Shown here: in pieces, positions 7,571 through 10,875 of the stretch
How the letters are laid out: every line of letters starts with the position of its first letter
Numbering within the stretch: the stretch's first letter is position 1
DNA from: JANSWP01 sp041941305
Lineage (GTDB): Bacteria; Bacteroidota; Bacteroidia; Chitinophagales; Saprospiraceae
Length of the DNA stretch: 10,875 bases
Assembly (NCBI GenBank): GCA_041941305.1
Contig: JBGTQJ010000113.1
Span: 1 to 10,875 of the forward strand
Direction of reading: 5' to 3'
Translations under genes and position numbers: made by a program
The notes under the pieces: model-generated
The model's input: only the letters and a program-made list of their open reading frames with translations
Database searches by the model: none
What the model was told of the DNA's origin: nothing

Positions 7571-7584
7571 TTTTCCATTCATCA

Positions 7585-8718
7585 TTAATAAACGGCTGTT
7601 TCTAATATTTCTTCATAATAGGCTTCATATTGAGGTAAAATTTTTGAGATGTCAAAGGTCTTGGAATGCTCCAATGCATTTTTTCTGAATTGCTGTAAAG
7701 TGTTTTCGTTGCTTAAAATCTGAATGGCCTGATGTGCCATTTCCTGGACATTTCCTACCTCGCTTAAAAATCCCGTTTCTCCATGTATATTGACTTCTGG
7801 CAATCCACCTGCATTGGAAGAAATAACCGGAACTTCACAAGCCATCGCCTCCAAGGCTGCCAAACCAAAACTTTCACTTTCAGAGGGAATCAAAAATAAA
7901 TCTGAGACTGCCAGCAATTCCTCTACGGCATCTTGTTTTCCTAAAAACCGGATTTCGTGGCACAAACCGATTTTTCTACACAATTCTTCGAGGTTATGAC
8001 GCTCAGGACCATCTCCGATCAATAATAACTTGGATGGAATCTTTTCGTATACCTTTCTGAAGATCTGAATGACGTCTTCTACCCTTTTGACTTTCCTGAA
8101 ATTGGAGGTATGCACCAAAATTCGTTCACCATTTGGAGCAATTGCCTTTTTGAAATGATCTTTATCTACCTTCCTAAATCGCTCAAAATCAATAAAATTG
8201 TAAATGACTTTTATCTCATTGTTAATATTGAAAAGTTCTTTCGTTTGATGTTTCAGATTTTCTGAAACTGCAGTTACGCCATCAGATTTATTGATAGAAA
8301 ATTCTACAACTGGCGCAAAAGTGGAGTTGCTACCCACAAGTGTGATATCTGTCCCATGAAGTGTTGTAACTACAGGTAAATAACGCCCCTGTTGCAATAA
8401 AATCTTTTTTGCCATGTATGCCACCGTTGCATGTGGTATGGCATAATGTACATGTAGCAAATCCAATTGTTCAAACTTGACGACATCTACCAATTTGCTG
8501 GCGAGTGCAGTATCGTAAGGGGGGTATTCAAAAAGAGGATAATCCTCTCCCGATACTTCATGATAAAATACATTCGCATGGAAATGGGTCAATCTCGCTG
8601 GGCGGCGGTAAGTGATAAAATGTACTTCATGTCCTTTCTTCGCCAGACCAAGCCCTAGTTCTGTAGCTAAAACACCACTTCCTCCATAGGTTGGGTAACA
8701 AACTATTCCAATTTTCAT
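7585..8718 (-). CDS. bshA: N-acetyl-alpha-D-glucosaminyl L-malate synthase BshA
   Basis: A 377-residue GT4-family glycosyltransferase with GT-B fold. BshA transfers GlcNAc from UDP-GlcNAc to L-malate, the first step of bacillithiol synthesis, in the cytoplasm. The sequence is typical of BshA rather than a generic GT4: YPTYGGSGVLATELG at 8-22, the FYHEVSGEDYPLFEYPPYD segment at 51-69, LDLLHVHYAIPHA at 85-97, HGTDITLVG at 121-129, and YNFIDFERF at 173-181. In the C-terminal half are IGDGPER at 234-240, the SESFGLAALEAMA region with the E-x7-E pair Glu282 and Glu290, and GGLPE at 304-308. Length matches the family. The ATG at 8718 has a GGAG eight bases upstream, unusual for this window. bshB and bshC are not here; in many genomes they lie elsewhere. 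The gene follows the caspase gene by 186 bp. A close GT4 paralogue is the only serious alternative. Confidence 0.92.
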   Translation of the reverse strand: MKIGIVCYPTYGGSGVLATELGLGLAKKGHEVHFITYRRPARLTHFHANVFYHEVSGEDYPLFEYPPYDTALASKLVDVVKFEQLDLLHVHYAIPHATVAYMAKKILLQQGRYLPVVTTLHGTDITLVGSNSTFAPVVEFSINKSDGVTAVSENLKHQTKELFNINNEIKVIYNFIDFERFRKVDKDHFKKAIAPNGERILVHTSNFRKVKRVEDVIQIFRKVYEKIPSKLLLIGDGPERHNLEELCRKIGLCHEIRFLGKQDAVEELLAVSDLFLIPSESESFGLAALEAMACEVPVISSNAGGLPEVNIHGETGFLSEVGNVQEMAHQAIQILSNENTLQQFRKNALEHSKTFDISKILPQYEAYYEEILETAVY

Positions 8719-8724
8719 GTACTA

Positions 8725-8732
8725 TTCTCCGG
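8725..8732 (-). promoter_or_regulatory. Shine-Dalgarno-like site of bshA
   Basis: On the minus strand the sequence CCGGAGAATAGTAC runs into the ATG at 8718, placing GGAG eight bases before the start codon. The other starts in this window have A/T-rich leaders without such a site, as is normal in Bacteroidota, so this one stands out and supports the chosen start. Confidence 0.45.
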
Positions 8733-8904
8733 GTTTTTCTTTTTAGCTGTTTGCTCAAGGTATGTTCTCTTGCTTCCAATTACATTTTTATTCTAAAATA
8801 GTTGGCTGTGGGGCATGAAAATTATTGATAGAAATAATTATCGCAACTTGAATTATTAAAATTTTATCGCGCAAAAATAGCTTATTGAATCTATTTTCAA
8901 TTGT

Positions 8905-10731
8905 TTATTTCCTGATGCATCTGCAAGGTGCTGTTTCTTTATCTTTTTCTATTTTTAAATAAGCGATATTAGGTCTTACATTCTTATAGAAATTAGCGGA
9001 ATAAGCATATCTTCCACTAGCCTCCGAACTGCTCCAATACTTTACAGATTCGCCAAAATTTGCCCAGGTACCAGAAAACCCTCTTTGACCCGAGAGCACG
9101 ATATCCAATCCACTCTGCCCACCCTGTATCAATTTGGGGAGGGCATATTGATGCCCGCCGAATTTATTAATCATTCTACGCCAATCCTCACTGGTAGGTA
9201 ATCTCCAACCACCTGGACAAGCATTCTTTACTCCTTTCCAACTATATACTTTTCCATTTTTATTACAATTAGAAGCGTTGTCTCTAAAGCACCAGGACTC
9301 CCCATTCAGGTCATATTTTAGGTCTTCAGCCATCCATTCCTGATTGTTTAAAAAAACGGTTTTATAATTTCTTCCATCTCTGGCATCTTTAAATGAACTG
9401 GTTTTGGGTTTTGCGGCAGCTTCTTTTGCCAATCGTTCTTTTTCCTGTTGAGCTATATATTTTTCTTTGGTCGTTTTTAATAGTTCGATCATTTTATTTA
9501 TTGGGGCTTTGTTCAAATTGTTTTCTTCAGCTATAGTCATTGCCGTCCTGAAATAATTCTCGGCAGCTTTGAAGTCAGGCGGATTTTGTTTTAAAGCTTT
9601 TTCACCTTTTTCCAAATAAGGTAGCATAACATCTATGGAAGGCTTAGGTTCATTAGTATCTTTTTTAACTTCCTTTCTGGGGGCTTTAGAAGTTTCTTTT
9701 GAAATAGTCGGAATGTTTTCTTCCTTTGGTGGATTCTGAGGAGTTTCAATTTGGCTAGTGATGGGCTCTTTTGATTTAGTCGGCTTGGAAAATTGTTTCA
9801 TTCCAAAAATGATCAAAACAAGTACCAATAGTCCTCCCAATAAATAAGGTATCAAAGGACGTTTTTTGCCAGTAACCGGACCAGTAAATTCAGGCTGAAA
9901 CTTTGAAATGGGTTTCACAGGTGAGCCTCCGGTATTTTGAGAAGGAATGAAGCCTTTGGGGTGAAAAAAAAACTGACCACCACGATGCCCTTCTACTTTT
10001 AGAGGCTCTCCTCTAGGGGTTTGATTGGCATTTGCAATGACGTCCTCCATCACTTTATTGCACAAATCACCAACCCCAATAGAGCCTTCATTATTTCTTA
10101 AGTGGTAAATTAAACTATCTGAAAAAGGGCTATTGCTACCTGGGCTTCCATCTGCAACAATTTCATTTCTTCCGGCAGTCAATCCCCAACGCGATGGATC
10201 CCGCTCAAGTCTTTCTGCCAATCCAGTACTACGATATTGCATAAACAAACTACCAGAAAAGCAAGAATCACTTATCAAAAAAGTATGATGGGATTTGATA
10301 GCACTCAACACCGTTTTGATTTTACTATTGGGAACATAATCCTGTATCGCCCCTTGTTTGGCATCTACAGGTACCCAATAACCTTCTTTGAATATCTCGT
10401 CGTATTCGCCGTGACCAGAAAAATAAATTATCAAATTGTCATCTGGAGTAATGGCCCCAGCCAACTCCCGAAAGGTGCTTAGTATGTTTTCTTCTGTTGC
10501 ATTTTGATTGAAAAGCTGAAGGATATATTGTTTATTAAAGGAATACTTAGTAGTGAGTATTTCGATCAAGTCGGAAGCATCCTTTACTGCATTGTACAAT
10601 TTTGGGCAATGCTCATATTTATCAATTGCAATGGCAAAAAGGTAGTTTTTTCCGATGGGTTGTGGTGTTTCCTCTTTTTTAGATTGTGCAAAAGAACCAA
10701 TATGTCGTGTGTTTTTACCCTCTGATGACAT
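8905..10731 (-). CDS. Caspase-like peptidase with membrane anchor and FISUMP domain
   Basis: A 608-residue multidomain protein. Numbering here counts from the TTG at 10737, two codons upstream of the chosen ATG at 10731. Residues about 30-260 form a caspase-fold (C14) peptidase: YLFAIAIDKYEHCPKLYNAV at 32-51, the His motif YFSGHGEYDE with catalytic His109, and the Cys motif ISDSCFSGSLF with catalytic Cys159, so it should be active. A low-complexity linker carries one membrane helix at about 296-313, preceded by KKR. Lysine- and proline-rich sequence follows, then a helical TPR-like and coiled region at about 369-445. Residues 448-608 are a FISUMP domain: FKDARDGRNYKTV, WMAEDLKYD, CPGGWRLPTSEDW, YWSSSEASG and a final CRCIRK. 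With no signal peptide and positive charges before the helix, the protease is predicted cytoplasmic and the FISUMP domain extracytoplasmic. The substrate is unknown. Confidence 0.9.
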   Translation of the reverse strand: MSSEGKNTRHIGSFAQSKKEETPQPIGKNYLFAIAIDKYEHCPKLYNAVKDASDLIEILTTKYSFNKQYILQLFNQNATEENILSTFRELAGAITPDDNLIIYFSGHGEYDEIFKEGYWVPVDAKQGAIQDYVPNSKIKTVLSAIKSHHTFLISDSCFSGSLFMQYRSTGLAERLERDPSRWGLTAGRNEIVADGSPGSNSPFSDSLIYHLRNNEGSIGVGDLCNKVMEDVIANANQTPRGEPLKVEGHRGGQFFFHPKGFIPSQNTGGSPVKPISKFQPEFTGPVTGKKRPLIPYLLGGLLVLVLIIFGMKQFSKPTKSKEPITSQIETPQNPPKEENIPTISKETSKAPRKEVKKDTNEPKPSIDVMLPYLEKGEKALKQNPPDFKAAENYFRTAMTIAEENNLNKAPINKMIELLKTTKEKYIAQQEKERLAKEAAAKPKTSSFKDARDGRNYKTVFLNNQEWMAEDLKYDLNGESWCFRDNASNCNKNGKVYSWKGVKNACPGGWRLPTSEDWRRMINKFGGHQYALPKLIQGGQSGLDIVLSGQRGFSGTWANFGESVKYWSSSEASGRYAYSANFYKNVRPNIAYLKIEKDKETAPCRCIRK

Positions 10732-10797
10732 GATCAATTTGGCTTTGATTAGAGTTCAAAGGTGCTAATTTTTTTTTCGGAATTCAAAATAACAAAT

Positions 10798-10875
10798 ATG
10801 AGCCATTCCGAATTTTCAGGTTGTATCTTAAATCATTGAATTTCAACTCACTATGTAATGTGCTTTTGTTGCGGG
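10798..10875. repeat. Palindromic intergenic repeat, copy B (runs off the window)
   Basis: Positions 10798-10873 are the reverse complement of 7494-7569 with about six differences in 76, including an identical run of 34 bp in the middle. It starts with ATGAGCCATTCCGAATTTTC, the family end motif, 67 bp upstream of the start of the caspase gene. The window stops at GTTGCGGG, where copy A continues into its hairpin, so the element very probably continues beyond the edge. Confidence 0.85.

Noticed and set aside
8719..8904. Terminator or regulatory structure between the caspase gene and bshA
   Set aside because: Only a short AT-only inverted repeat (AATTATT/AATAATT near 8820-8840) was seen, too weak and common in this base composition to call.
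8905..9400. Possible diversity-generating retroelement variable region in the FISUMP domain
   Set aside because: FISUMP-like C-termini recall the C-type-lectin targets of such retroelements, but I see no enrichment of AAC/AAT codons at the C-terminus, no template repeat and no reverse transcriptase in the window.
7585..10731. bshA and the caspase gene as a functional defence pair
   Set aside because: They share a strand but are 186 bp apart, and BshA is a thiol-biosynthesis enzyme with no known link to caspase-like effectors. Adjacency alone does not support a system.

Overview
The window looks like chromosome of a low-GC member of the Bacteroidota, plausibly a Saprospiria-like marine lineage, although the family level is a guess. 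The pointers are a type IX secretion (Por) C-terminal sorting domain, a FISUMP (Fibrobacter succinogenes major paralogous) domain, a BshA bacillithiol enzyme of the kind Bacteroidota carry, A-rich leaders in place of strong Shine-Dalgarno sites at most starts, and long AT-rich spacers.

Layout. At the left end one plus-strand gene (77-808) encodes a small secreted T9SS cargo protein. It converges with a 3-bp gap on a long minus-strand series that fills the rest of the window. In transcription order on the minus strand this series is: a caspase-like protease with a membrane anchor and C-terminal FISUMP domain (10731-8905); BshA (8718-7585); an EamA/DMT ten-helix transporter (7341-6463); a TPR-repeat protein (6169-4760) followed by a clear intrinsic terminator (4706-4668); a long phospho-sugar mutase (4349-2133); a DUF983 zinc-ribbon membrane protein (2054-1647); and an acyl-ACP thioesterase-like double hot-dog protein (1567-812). 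The last three are 78-79 bp apart and may be one transcription unit, interrupted by a large palindrome. The other minus-strand genes are separated by 186-410 bp and probably have their own promoters.

The gene complement is mostly housekeeping: sugar-phosphate isomerisation, low-molecular-weight thiol synthesis, lipid acyl chain release and transport. The least ordinary gene is the caspase-TM-FISUMP fusion, whose predicted topology puts a protease inside the cell and a possible binding domain outside.

The spacers hold structure that the genes do not explain. There is a 60-bp near-perfect palindrome (2067-2126). There is a 140-bp element with perfect 17-bp terminal inverted repeats (4491-4630). 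A palindromic element fills the bshA-EamA spacer (about 7348-7586). A second, inverted copy of part of that element lies at the right edge (10798-10875), so that the bshA-caspase pair is bracketed by inverted repeats. The ends of the first, third and fourth share an ATGAGTCATTCCGAATTTT-like motif and look like one family of small dispersed repeats. No tRNA, rRNA, CRISPR array, transposase or reverse transcriptase was seen.
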